This document shows, piece by piece, positions 17,585 to 26,628 of a stretch of 51,678 bases of DNA (within the stretch, counting starts at the first letter, position 1; the number at the start of each line of letters is the position of its first letter). A model generated the notes under the pieces. The model had not been told where the DNA came from, made no database searches, and worked only from the letters and a program-made list of their open reading frames with translations. The stretch comes from Desulfobacca acetoxidans (lineage in GTDB: Bacteria > Desulfobacterota > Desulfobaccia > Desulfobaccales > 0-14-0-80-60-11), in the NCBI GenBank assembly GCA_022736495.1, contig DZCR01000003.1, positions 1-51,678 of the forward strand. Reading direction: 5' to 3'. A program made the translations under genes and the position numbers.

Positions 17585-19074
17585 TACATGGCCCCCTTTT
17601 CCTTGAGTTCATTAACCCGCGACTGGCCGATGCCGCAATACCGCTGCATGACTTCATAGGTGTCAAACCCCAGTGGCCGCCCCAGCACTTTAACCCGGTG
17701 CGGAGTCCGCATCTGATAGTTGTTGGGGGAAACCGCGAACAAGACGGTGCCGTAGTGGTCGGTATCGATGGTGCAAACCCAGGGACGATATTTGAAGTGG
17801 GGAAATTCCGAGACCTCATCGATGAACAGAATCGGCCCGGCGGCAATTTCGTATTCCATCAACTTCTGTTCCGCTTCGATGCGGTTGATGTCCCGGAGCC
17901 AGCGAGTGGTCAACGTATAGGTCTTGATCAACATGGCCAGGGCGTTCCGGGCCCCCATCTCCTTCAAGATGGGATCTTCGTGGATCAGGCGCCCGAACTG
18001 CGGGAAGTCCCGCTCAATGCACATGCCGATGCGGTACCACAGGCGGTCGGTCTGGCCGCCGATCATCATGTAGCCGTCCCGGCAGGGGTTCCACTCGTAC
18101 TGGTTCAGGTTGGGGTCCCAGGCGCCGGTGCGGGCCTTGATGCTGCCGTTGAAGCCATACCAGGAGATGTCGAAGTCCAGGATGTCCATCTGGGACTCAG
18201 CCCCGGTCACCTCGCAGAACTGGCCGGTGCCGCCCAGGACATTGCGCCAGTAAAGGGCTGCCAGCAGGGTGTTGGCGCCCTGTTCGCCGGCCACGTAATC
18301 GGCGAACCAGACGCCGGACCGGGTGGGATCGCCGCCCTTACCCCGGGGCAACTGGTCCTGGGGAAAGCCGGTGTTGTGGACGAAGGCATTGGCGCAGCCC
18401 CCGAAGGGATCCAGGGTCCACTGGCCGAACTTGGATACTTTATCTTTATAGGGTCCCCAGGTGCCGCGCACCGCCAGGTTCAGATACACCAGGCGGGGGA
18501 ATAATTTGTTCAGTTGCCGGTAACCCAGCCCGATGCTGTCCATGTAGCCGGGGGGCATTTCGTCGATGATGCCGTCCACCTGGCCGGCCAGGGTCTGGTA
18601 GATGGCCCGGCCTTCCTCGGTCTCCAGGTTCAGGGTGACGGATTTCTGGCCCCGCATCTCGTGCAGGAAGTCCAGACCGCACTTTTCCCCGGTGAAGTTG
18701 TCCGCCAGCATATATTCTTCACGCCCGAACGGGGTCAACTGGCGCAGGGGATCGCCTTCCGGCGGTTCAATGTTGATGACTTCGGCCCCGGCCTCGCACA
18801 GGAGGGCGGCGCAAAACTTATTGGCTAATCTCCACTTGCCGATGCATAAAAACCTAAAACCCTGGAGAGCCTCAGGTTTGCCGAAGGCGTACTCATACCT
18901 GAGGTTGTCCTCGCACCACTTACCAAAATCCTCCGCCTTGCGTTTGGCGTAGGTGTTGGCCATCACCCATTCGGCATCCGGCGGTGGCGTTACCGGCCAC
19001 GGCCTGATGTCGGGATTCATCAAATCCATGGTGTCAGCCCGACTGTTGATTTCAATGTTCCGTTTTTCCGCCAT
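17584..19074 (-). CDS. Family III (CaiB/BaiF) CoA-transferase, subunit A
   Basis: 496 residues from [14 protein letters not shown], selected because GGGAGG is 8 nt upstream. An in-frame extension exists but lacks a ribosome site. CaiB/BaiF features are [40 protein letters not shown], the [14 protein letters not shown] stretch, [13 protein letters not shown], and a candidate catalytic Asp in [18 protein letters not shown]. It is the first gene of the six-gene operon and pairs with the downstream paralogue, probably as a heteromer. The long untranslated leader holds a repeat array and a possible sigma-54 promoter. The combination suggests induction by the adjacent PAS-type activator when an organic acid substrate is present. 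Confidence 0.88.
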   Translation of the reverse strand: MAEKRNIEINSRADTMDLMNPDIRPWPVTPPPDAEWVMANTYAKRKAEDFGKWCEDNLRYEYAFGKPEALQGFRFLCIGKWRLANKFCAALLCEAGAEVINIEPPEGDPLRQLTPFGREEYMLADNFTGEKCGLDFLHEMRGQKSVTLNLETEEGRAIYQTLAGQVDGIIDEMPPGYMDSIGLGYRQLNKLFPRLVYLNLAVRGTWGPYKDKVSKFGQWTLDPFGGCANAFVHNTGFPQDQLPRGKGGDPTRSGVWFADYVAGEQGANTLLAALYWRNVLGGTGQFCEVTGAESQMDILDFDISWYGFNGSIKARTGAWDPNLNQYEWNPCRDGYMMIGGQTDRLWYRIGMCIERDFPQFGRLIHEDPILKEMGARNALAMLIKTYTLTTRWLRDINRIEAEQKLMEYEIAAGPILFIDEVSEFPHFKYRPWVCTIDTDHYGTVLFAVSPNNYQMRTPHRVKVLGRPLGFDTYEVMQRYCGIGQSRVNELKEKGAM

Positions 19075-19308
19075 GCTAAGACCTCCCATCTTATTTTCAA
19101 GAGACTTGGACGACGTGAACCATGATTTAATCCGCTTGAACACGAAGATCCTCCAAAATGCCAAAAACGCCTTCATACTAACTGGACCCGGGCCAATCCC
19201 AGGCCGCGGGCGCGCTTGCAACCGCGCTCCTTTGATGCTGCCGAGCAGCGGCTCCTACCGCCTCCGGCCGGAGGCGTTCTCCTTAGCGCTCTCACCTCCT
19301 TTCTAGTG

Positions 19309-19374
19309 TTGGCTCTGATGTTGCGATTACAACCCGATTGGCTCATAGTTGAGCCAACAAAATTGCATGGCTCA
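19309..19374. repeat. Phased TTGGCTC operator-like array
   Basis: TTGGCTC occurs at 19309 and 19338 and aTGGCTC at 19367, so the three copies start exactly 29 bases apart. The middle copy is also half of a perfect palindrome TTGGCTCA-TAGT-TGAGCCAA (19338-19357). The array lies in the gap between the PAS/sigma-54 activator gene and the CoA-transferase operon and is a good candidate binding site for that activator's Fis-type HTH or for another regulator. Confidence 0.6.
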
Positions 19375-19394
19375 ATTTAGCAATATTTACCTAT

Positions 19395-19410
19395 TACAAG
19401 ATTCTTGCCA
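19395..19410 (-). promoter_or_regulatory. Possible sigma-54 (-24/-12) promoter for the CoA-transferase operon
   Basis: Minus strand TGGCAAGAATCTTGTA matches TGGCAC-N5-TTGCW at 14 of the positions compared, with the essential GG and correct spacing, but GT instead of GC at -12. It would give a leader of about 310 nt. The imperfect -12 keeps confidence low. Confidence 0.4.
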
Positions 19411-19524
19411 TAATGAAAAATACCATAAAATCATAAGGTTATGACTTCAAGTCCATAATAAATTTTACTTTGTTGTATAGAATAAGACTTATGAAAATAT
19501 TAACCTATTGATTTTACATAAAAA

Positions 19525-22197
19525 TTATGATTGTACAGAAACAGACCCTTGCCAATTTTTTTCCAGGCCATAGCGCTGGATCTTACTATACAAGGTGCTG
19601 CGGCTCACCTGGAGCCGGCGGGCGGCGTCGTGTTTGTTCCAATTGCACTCCTGCAGCACCCGCAAGATGAGATGGCGCTCGTTTTGCGCCAGAGAGGTGG
19701 ATACCGTGGCGGCGGGGGTCTCCCGGAGAAAGCGCGGCAGGTGCCGGCGCCTGATCACATCCCCCTGGGCCAAAATAACCGCATGACTGACGGCATTTTC
19801 CAACTGGCGCACGTTACCCGGCCACTCATATTCCATGAGGGCCTCCATGGCGTCCGCCGCAAACGTGACCACGTGCTTGCCCTCTTTCTGGTTGTATTTC
19901 TTTAAGAAATGGACGGCCAGCAGCGGGACGTCTTCTTTGCGCTCCCGGAGCATGGGCAGGTGAATGGAAATGACGTTCAAGCGGTAGTAGAGATCGTCCC
20001 GGAACTCCCGGGCTTCCACCCGCCGGCGCAGATCCCGGTTGGTCGCGGCCAGCACCCGCACATCCGCCTCGATGGGCCGCTCCCCCCCCACCCGCTCAAA
20101 ACAGTGATCTTGCAGGAATCGAAGCAGCAGCACCTGAGTTGCCGGGGAAATGTCTCCGATTTCATCGAGAAACAGGGTGCCGCCGTGAGAGCGCTCGATC
20201 CGGCCCTTGCGCTGGCGGATAGCCCCGGTAAAAGCCCCCCGTTCGTGTCCGAAGAGCTCGGACTCCAGCAGGGTAGGAGAATAGGCGGAACAGTTGGCCA
20301 CCACAAAAGGCCCCCGATGGCGATGACTTTGCTGATGGATGGCATTGGCTACCAACTCCTTGCCGGTGCCATTTTCCCCTGTAATCAGCACCGTGGCGTC
20401 GGACTTGGAGATGAGATCGATTAACTCGTAGATCTCTTGCATCTTTTTACTCTTGCCGATGATGCCGCCATGGGAGATCTTTTCCGTTTCCTGTTGGCGA
20501 GCCTGCATCTTGACTTCATGAATCACCAGGTGGCGGATATATCCTGCAATCTGGGCAAAGAGGGCATGAATGAAATGGAGATCATCCTGCCGATACTCCT
20601 GAAAGGTGTGCGTCCCCAGGAAAAAATAGCCGATGCATTCCTGCTGTACGAAGATAGGCAGGCCGAACCAACTGGGATATTCTTTCACATATTCGTGCAG
20701 AAAAACCGGCAATTTATGGCGGTCTTCCAGCGTGATAATGTGGGGGTCTCTGATGTCCCGTAAAAACTGGATAAAATCCCCCGCCCGGCCCGCCTGCTCC
20801 AGCTTCTGATGGAAGCGCCGCAACGGTTCGGCCACGCTGTCCGCATACTCTTGCAGCGGCAGAAACTGATCCCGGCTGGCATCCAGGATCAAAAAGAGCG
20901 CATCCGACTCAGGAATGAGCTCCTGGGTAATTTCCTGCAGGAAACTCACCAGTTCCCGTAAAGAATTCTTGAAGCTCAATTGCCGGGAAATCTCAAAGAG
21001 GGTTTCCAGCTGCTGCTGGGTGCGCTGCAATTCCCGGGACCGGAAGGCCAGGGCCTCCTCGGTCCGGCGCTTTTCCGTGATGTCCTTTTCCAGGCGAATC
21101 ACCAGGTCAACCCCGGAGCAGTCGTCAAAGAGCGGATACGTCATCACCTGCAACAGCCGTTTCTGTCCCTGGGCATCCGGATACGCCCTTTCTCGCACCG
21201 CAGTACTCTTGGATGTGAAGGTCGAATGGACCGGGCAGAGGGAGTTGGTCGGGTCGCAAGGCTCTGTTTTGCCCAGCAAGATCTCATAGCACCGTTTCCC
21301 CAGCACTGCGGAGGCGGGCAAGCCGATACGGGTCAAAAAAGAATTGTTGGCCTGCACGATCTCATAGGTCCTGGGATTGATCACGGTAAGATTATCGGTG
21401 ATGCCATTGATGATCTTAGCGTTGAATTCCAGGGCCTGGCGCAGTTCAGCCTCGGCCTCTTTGCGCCGGGTGATGTCGGTAATGATCCCCACGGAGCCTA
21501 AATAAACCCCATTCACCTGCAACGGCGCCGCTGACACCAAACCCACCAGGTCGGAACCATCCTGTCGCTTGAGGGTTAATTCATAGACTCCAGGCTTGCC
21601 CTGACGGCGCTGTTCCACCTGGGCCAAGACCACGCTCATGGCCTCCTCATCCATGAACTCGAACAGGGAGCGTCCCAGGAGTTCCTCGGATGGCACCCCC
21701 AACATTTCCCCCATGCACTTATTGACAAAGCTCAAGCGGGCCTGTGCCTCCACCTTGAAGATCCCCTCCCGGGCATGTTCCACCAGGGTCCGATATTGTT
21801 CTTCCGAGACTTTGAGTTGATGTTCCAGCATCTGACGTTCAGTGACGTCACAGCCATGCTCGATGGCCTGTATAATTTGACCTGTCTCATCTTTTACGGG
21901 ATAGCAATGGATGACGAATTGGCGTTGGCGGCCGTCCGGGAGGGTGATGTCCATCTCGCGCCGGTAAGTTTCCCCGGTGCGCAATACTTCTCTGAGGTGG
22001 CAATTTTCGCACACAGACGCGCGCCGGTGAAACACCTCATAACAGTGCTTGCCGATGACCTCCTCGGCCTCAAGTCGATAGAGATTGGCCAGGGCCTGAT
22101 TCACTAGGTTGATACGATAGTGCGGATCATAAAAGGCCAGGGGATCAGTGATGCTATCAATAAATTTGGAGGGAAATTCGCTGGTTTTCTGAGACAT
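19525..22197 (-). CDS. Sigma-54-dependent activator with three PAS domains and GAF
   Basis: 890 residues from MSQKTSEFPSKF (CAAGGAAG upstream; an earlier ATG lacks a ribosome site). Order: PAS1 about 10-120 with C-x10-C-x2-C (HCYEVFHRRASVCENC), PAS2 about 125-250, PAS3 about 265-385 with another three-Cys motif (CYEILLGKTEPC then LCPV), a GAF-like domain about 400-560, the AAA+ sigma-54 interaction domain about 580-800 (Walker A GENGTGKE, GAFTGA loop, [11 protein letters not shown]alker B, R fingers) and a Fis-type HTH (KHDAARRLQVSRSTLYSKIQ). It should activate -24/-12 promoters in response to a cytoplasmic signal. Its position between the CoA-transferase and HdrA/Nuo operons makes both plausible targets. 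Confidence 0.92.
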   Translation of the reverse strand: MSQKTSEFPSKFIDSITDPLAFYDPHYRINLVNQALANLYRLEAEEVIGKHCYEVFHRRASVCENCHLREVLRTGETYRREMDITLPDGRQRQFVIHCYPVKDETGQIIQAIEHGCDVTERQMLEHQLKVSEEQYRTLVEHAREGIFKVEAQARLSFVNKCMGEMLGVPSEELLGRSLFEFMDEEAMSVVLAQVEQRRQGKPGVYELTLKRQDGSDLVGLVSAAPLQVNGVYLGSVGIITDITRRKEAEAELRQALEFNAKIINGITDNLTVINPRTYEIVQANNSFLTRIGLPASAVLGKRCYEILLGKTEPCDPTNSLCPVHSTFTSKSTAVRERAYPDAQGQKRLLQVMTYPLFDDCSGVDLVIRLEKDITEKRRTEEALAFRSRELQRTQQQLETLFEISRQLSFKNSLRELVSFLQEITQELIPESDALFLILDASRDQFLPLQEYADSVAEPLRRFHQKLEQAGRAGDFIQFLRDIRDPHIITLEDRHKLPVFLHEYVKEYPSWFGLPIFVQQECIGYFFLGTHTFQEYRQDDLHFIHALFAQIAGYIRHLVIHEVKMQARQQETEKISHGGIIGKSKKMQEIYELIDLISKSDATVLITGENGTGKELVANAIHQQSHRHRGPFVVANCSAYSPTLLESELFGHERGAFTGAIRQRKGRIERSHGGTLFLDEIGDISPATQVLLLRFLQDHCFERVGGERPIEADVRVLAATNRDLRRRVEAREFRDDLYYRLNVISIHLPMLRERKEDVPLLAVHFLKKYNQKEGKHVVTFAADAMEALMEYEWPGNVRQLENAVSHAVILAQGDVIRRRHLPRFLRETPAATVSTSLAQNERHLILRVLQECNWNKHDAARRLQVSRSTLYSKIQRYGLEKNWQGSVSVQS

Positions 22198-22422
22198 AGT
22201 TGCTTCCTTGGGGATCTGATTAAAGGGGATAACTATTTGATTCTGCATAATAATTTAATAATATATTCTATGTATTAAAATTGGACATAAGGGTCGTATT
22301 AAGGTCATATAGTTTTTCAAGCATGTCAAGCATAAAATTAAATATTTATATAAATAATTAGTTTTTTATGATGGCCATTTTTCAGACAGAAGCAGAATTC
22401 GCCCGGCTTGTACTGATAATTT
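22198..22422. other. AT-rich upstream region of the PAS/sigma-54 activator
   Basis: Very AT-rich stretch (for example TTTAATAATATATTC near 22253-22267) unlike its surroundings. It presumably holds the activator's promoter, but no clear -10/-35 pair stands out. Confidence 0.3.
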
Positions 22423-22682
22423 TTCCTATGGGAGGCCCTGGATAATCTCAGGAATCTCAATGTCGGTCAGGGAGTTGGGGTAATGACGGCCAAATCTCTG
22501 GAGCGGAAAAATATCTGCGCAGTTCTGACCGGCAGTTGCGCCCCAAAGCATTTGAGGAGTTACAGGCTGCAGGGATCGAAGTGTGCCTTAATGCACAAGG
22601 AAGCCTACGCCAGGCCTTGGTCAGGTTCATGAACGGCGAATTTCCCAGTGCCTCACAATCCACTGTCATGATTGCAAACTGA
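22423..22682 (+). pseudogene. Frameshifted NifX/ORP-family protein remnant
   Basis: Two adjoining frames together give a typical dinitrogenase iron-molybdenum cofactor (NifX/NafY/ORP) fold: NLNVGQGVGVMTAKSL and ICAVLTGSC in one frame (from 22453 to 22539), then KAFEELQAAGIEVCLN and SLRQALVRFMNGEFP in the next (22545 to the TGA at 22680-22682). Adding one G between 22540 and 22545 restores the family's TGSCGPKAF motif, so a single-base deletion broke the gene. The N-terminal third is not recognisable. Intact relatives are at 35010-35369 and 37580-38188. Confidence 0.7.
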
Positions 22683-22855
22683 TCTTTAGACGCAAATCAG
22701 GCGGTCTGGCATGGAGCAATGAAGGACACCCTCTGAGCCCCCACTGCTTTCTGACAAAGGGTGAACCAATCGTTAGCAGGGTTGTACCGGGGGGCCCGGG
22801 GTGCTGGCTTTTTTGAGATGAGGTTGCCTTTATGGGTTATACATTCCGCTATAAA

Positions 22856-24013
22856 TTAGGCTCCCTGACCCGGCATAGGGCCCTGGGGAAATACCTCCGG
22901 GTCATAGGCCCCGGCGCCCGGACGGATTCCCTCAAGTTTCCGGTGCTGTTCAGCGGCCCGACCTTTTTTTTGTTCCGACCATTCCAGCACCTTGGCCAGG
23001 GCTTGGCTGGCCATTGCTTTGTGGGGATATTCTTCAATCGCCACCCCCATGGCATCGCCAAGCAGGGCTCGTCCCTGGGGAGTGCGGGTGATAACCGTGG
23101 TCCAACCCTCGGGCGCGCCGATGCCACCGAAAGAAAGGTCCGCAAATTCGGCTGAATAATCGCTGCAATAACGGCAGGCGTACCGTTTCATGAATTCCAG
23201 GTCATAAAGCGGTAGGGCTCGAACTCCTTGATGGCGCAAATGGATCAAGAGTTCTTCTTTGACATTTACCTTGAGTACCTCCGTCCATTCGAAATGGCCA
23301 AGGTTTTCCAGGTGTTGGCGCTGTTCAGGGCCGAAATGGAAGTTGCCGGCACAAAACAGACCCAGATAGTATTTTATGGCATCCGAGGGCACGATACCCA
23401 GGACTTGCATGCGCCGCAAGGTATTAATCTGGCAGGGGCTGCCTACAAAGGCGATCCGGTTGAGATGGCGTTTGGCCACCTGCCCCAGTTGGGCCATAGA
23501 GGGAGAATAGGTCGAATAAACATCGGAAAAGAGTTTCATGCCTTGGGAGGTGTCGAAGTGGAATCCGGCGGCGGCCAGGATGTCCTCCCGGGACTGGGCC
23601 AGCCAGGGTTGCCGCTGAAAAGGGCCAACCTGCTTGGTGACGATGGCGCCGTCGATATGCCCTTTGTCCAGCAGGTGAAGGAGCAGGCTGGTCACCACAC
23701 CGCCATCCGTGCCCCGAAAGCACACCTCGGGGTCCCGGGCCCGGGCCAGGCTGGTTTTAAAGACGTGACCTAAAGGAGCCTGCCAGGATACGTGCGACCG
23801 GGTCTCCTCATCCAGTTCAGGAATCTCGGGGCAAATTAAATAGCAGAGCCCGCACTCGATACACTTATCCTTGTCTTTGTAACGGGGCCGGCCGTCTTCA
23901 TCCACATCCAGGGCCCCATAATTAACCGCCGTACAAAAGGTTACGCAGCCCCCGCAATGATGGCAGAGACCTGGTTTCTGAACCTCTTCTACCAGATGGG
24001 CAAAAGTTTTCAT
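22856..24013 (-). CDS. FrhB/FdhB-family iron-sulfur flavoprotein
   Basis: 385 residues from MKTFAHLVEEVQKP, chosen for its GGAGGAG site. N-terminal ferredoxin motifs CHHCGGC...C and CIECGLCYLICPE bind two Fe-S clusters. The body is the coenzyme F420 hydrogenase/dehydrogenase beta family (GGVVTSLLLHLLDKG, IAFVGSPCQINTLRRM, YYLGLFCAGNF, FMKRYACRYCSDYS), which contains FAD and further Cys ligands. Such proteins shuttle electrons between F420 or another low-potential donor and partner complexes. In bacteria lacking F420 they often accompany HdrA-like proteins. It is the last gene of the Nuo/Hdr operon, 182 nt after the HdrA-like gene, probably acting as an extra electron entry or exit point. Confidence 0.88.
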   Translation of the reverse strand: MKTFAHLVEEVQKPGLCHHCGGCVTFCTAVNYGALDVDEDGRPRYKDKDKCIECGLCYLICPEIPELDEETRSHVSWQAPLGHVFKTSLARARDPEVCFRGTDGGVVTSLLLHLLDKGHIDGAIVTKQVGPFQRQPWLAQSREDILAAAGFHFDTSQGMKLFSDVYSTYSPSMAQLGQVAKRHLNRIAFVGSPCQINTLRRMQVLGIVPSDAIKYYLGLFCAGNFHFGPEQRQHLENLGHFEWTEVLKVNVKEELLIHLRHQGVRALPLYDLEFMKRYACRYCSDYSAEFADLSFGGIGAPEGWTTVITRTPQGRALLGDAMGVAIEEYPHKAMASQALAKVLEWSEQKKGRAAEQHRKLEGIRPGAGAYDPEVFPQGPMPGQGA

Positions 24014-24195
24014 AACTCCTCCGGCCGTGCTCAATGCGGTGGATCTTCATCACTTGGTCAGACATGATGCCACCGCGATTATTGGTTGCCTTATTCCTCG
24101 CCGCTGGTTCTGCATCAGGGTGAGGTGCAACCTGCTGCTCCGCGGCCATAATGGACTCAAAGCGCACCCGTCCGGGAGAACCCTAAAGTTCCCCA

Positions 24196-26628
24196 CTATG
24201 CCGACTTAGCTAAGTCATACAAGGGATACCCGCCTTCCCAACGCAAGCGCATAAGCCGGTTATCCCGTAAAAGTTCATTCAAGACTGGAGTAACTGTAGC
24301 CGTCCGTTCCCCCAAAGCCTGGGCAATCTCCGGGGGATTGAGGGGGCCGTCTCGCAAGGCCCCGATAATCCTGGCGGCCAGATATTCCTCTTGCAAAACA
24401 TCCTGCATGGTTTCGTCGAAATCCACGGCATTGTATTGGTCGCCGGGGAATTCCTTCTCCGAGGGCCTTCTCAAGCTCACCCCCAGAACCCACCGCACCC
24501 GGGGCCGATGCATGGTCGCGTGAACCGCCAGCAGCTTCTTCTTCTGGTCTGCGGAGCGGTCCAGGGGAGCTATGTTATCCAGGTGGTCCAGGAACACATC
24601 GGCCATGCGCACAAAGGCCTCAGGCTGGTTCACGTCCACGTAGCCCAACGCAATGCGTTTCCTTTCCAGGCCGGACATGCCCAGGAGCTTTTTCATCAGA
24701 TAAACCCGGTGCCAGGTATGATCCACCCCGTAGCCGTAATGGCAGGAGGCGTTGGGGGGACAGCCGGCCAGAAGAATGCCGTTGGCTCCATTCAAAAAAG
24801 CCATGGAAAATATGGCGGGATCGATGGAGCCCAGACAATTCACCGGGATCAGGTAGAGCCGGCTGGAATAGGACAGCCCCTGTCTGGCCGCCAGCTCGGC
24901 CGCCCCCTGGCCGCCCCAACTGCACACAAAGGCCAGAGCATCATTAGCCTGCATCCTGGGGAGGATGGCCCTGATCCGGGCTTCCAACTGTTGAGAGCTG
25001 TTATTGAGCAGCTTCATGGCTTCGTAGGGACAGGCTGCGGCGCAGCTGCCGCCGCCGTCGCAGCTATAGGGGCTCACATGCCGGGGGGTTGCCCCTTTGC
25101 CGGGAACGACATTTTCCACCCCGCCACAGGTGCAAATCTCGTTGCAGAGACCGCAGCCCTCGCAGAGATCTTGGTCCACGGTGACCACTACCAGAGGGCT
25201 GGCGAGACCGCCTTTACGGGCCTTATCCCGCAGGTGCAGGACTTCACGGGCCGCATTTTTCCCCTGCTGCAGGGCTTCGTCCAGGTCGCAAAGTTTTAGA
25301 GCCGACCCAGTCAAGATAATGGATTCCACCGGCTTTTGATCGGGCTTCAGGGCCATGGGACCCTTCTTGAGGCTGCCGCCGTTTTGCGAGAAGATGGGAA
25401 GCACGCGCATCAGTTCCTGGGCCTTCATGCCCGGCTGGCCGGGGATGGCGGAAACTACCAGGGTATCCCAGCCGACCTCATGCTCCAGATGATCATACGG
25501 GTTCACGTAATCCAGGTAACCGGCCTTGACCACAGGATGGATGTCGGGGTTATAGGGATAGAGCCCGATGCCACTCCGCTTGGCCGCCACCAGATCAGCT
25601 CCGGTCACCGGCAGCTTAATGTCTGCGGGATAAAGCACTATCGGCCTCACTTCGGGAAATTCCTGGGCCAGGACCTGGCTACTCCGCCAAGCCGCGGCCG
25701 CGGAGAGTTCCTGGACCAGCCTGCCTTCTTCCCGGTGGTTGACCCAAAAAACCATGCTCCCGGGTTTCACCTGCTTTTTGGCCAACCGGTCCTCCAGTTC
25801 CAATTGGTCTATGACCCGGCCGGCGCCTCCCATGGCCCAGCCCTCTTCTTTAGCGTATTCCCGATCCAGCGCCAGGATGATAGCCGAACCCCTCATTTCG
25901 CTGACTTCGTGGGGATCTTGCTGCAATCCGACGCGGTAATCGCCTACTTGGCCCACCACGAAGTCCACCGGCCGATCTGGCGCCATTTCCACCAGGGGGC
26001 TGGCGAAGACTTCCTGGAGCATAGCTTCCAAGTCCTTAAAATAAATGCGGCTGCCGGGATAGGTCCGGCGCAGTCCTTTCAGAACGTCGCCGGGGTTGCG
26101 GGCGCAGGAGAATACCAGGCTTTCCATGCCTTGATGAGCCAGTTCACGGGCCGCGGCGAAACCAGAAATGCCGCCACCCAGGATCATGGCCGGTCCCTTA
26201 AAGTCAGCCAACAGCGGCGCATAAGGCTCCAGCATCTTCAGGCTGCCCACTCCTCCCGCCAACAGGGCTGCGGCTTTGCGGGTAAGATCCGGCACACTAT
26301 CCTCATGGACTGCGGCAACGTGATCTTTTAAATTAATCAGATCAATTTGGGGGGCCATGATTCCCAGGGGTTTCAAGACCGCCGCGAATTTCTTCTTCAT
26401 GATGCGGTCCGAACAAGCTCCCAGGAGCACCCGGTTCAGGCCGCGGGCCTGCACTTCCTGCGTCAAGGCCGCGAGGCCCGGCCCCTGGCAAAGGTAGGAA
26501 TGGACGCTGCAATGGCTCACGTCCGGGTCGCTGCCCAACTGGTCTTTCAGTTCAGCCAGGTTCAGCTTGCTACCGATCATTTCCCCGCAGGCACAGAGGA
26601 AAACTCCTAATTTTGCGCCGTCTTTCAT
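24196..26628 (-). CDS. HdrA-like flavoprotein fused to MvhD-like and winged-helix-like domains
   Basis: 810 residues. The N-terminal region (FLCACGEMIG, SYLCQGPG, LLGACSDR) and Rossmann motif ILGGGISGFAAARE (about 149-162) mark an HdrA-type FAD protein. Around 490-545 are two ferredoxin motifs, CEGCGLCNEIC complete and CDGGGSCAAACP missing its second Cys. About 570-700 is an MvhD/FrhD-type [2Fe-2S] domain (CSWGGQGAAEL, NCLGSIDPAI, GCPPNASCHYGYG). The C-terminus (about 745-805: ALRDGPLNPPEIAQALG, VTPVLNELLRDNRLMRL) looks like a winged helix. HdrA proteins are flavin-based electron-bifurcation hubs. Here the NuoEF-like partners would supply NADH. It overlaps the upstream gene by ATGA. Confidence 0.88.
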   Translation of the reverse strand: MKDGAKLGVFLCACGEMIGSKLNLAELKDQLGSDPDVSHCSVHSYLCQGPGLAALTQEVQARGLNRVLLGACSDRIMKKKFAAVLKPLGIMAPQIDLINLKDHVAAVHEDSVPDLTRKAAALLAGGVGSLKMLEPYAPLLADFKGPAMILGGGISGFAAARELAHQGMESLVFSCARNPGDVLKGLRRTYPGSRIYFKDLEAMLQEVFASPLVEMAPDRPVDFVVGQVGDYRVGLQQDPHEVSEMRGSAIILALDREYAKEEGWAMGGAGRVIDQLELEDRLAKKQVKPGSMVFWVNHREEGRLVQELSAAAAWRSSQVLAQEFPEVRPIVLYPADIKLPVTGADLVAAKRSGIGLYPYNPDIHPVVKAGYLDYVNPYDHLEHEVGWDTLVVSAIPGQPGMKAQELMRVLPIFSQNGGSLKKGPMALKPDQKPVESIILTGSALKLCDLDEALQQGKNAAREVLHLRDKARKGGLASPLVVVTVDQDLCEGCGLCNEICTCGGVENVVPGKGATPRHVSPYSCDGGGSCAAACPYEAMKLLNNSSQQLEARIRAILPRMQANDALAFVCSWGGQGAAELAARQGLSYSSRLYLIPVNCLGSIDPAIFSMAFLNGANGILLAGCPPNASCHYGYGVDHTWHRVYLMKKLLGMSGLERKRIALGYVDVNQPEAFVRMADVFLDHLDNIAPLDRSADQKKKLLAVHATMHRPRVRWVLGVSLRRPSEKEFPGDQYNAVDFDETMQDVLQEEYLAARIIGALRDGPLNPPEIAQALGERTATVTPVLNELLRDNRLMRLRWEGGYPLYDLAKSA

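Noticed and set aside
19367..19382. Plus-strand TGGCTCAATTTAGCA as a sigma-54 promoter.
   Set aside because: GG and GC are nine rather than ten bases apart, and it points away from the operon.
24391..26331. Two long plus-strand frames opposite the HdrA-like gene.
   Set aside because: His/Gly/Gln-rich shadows of a clearly real minus-strand flavoprotein.
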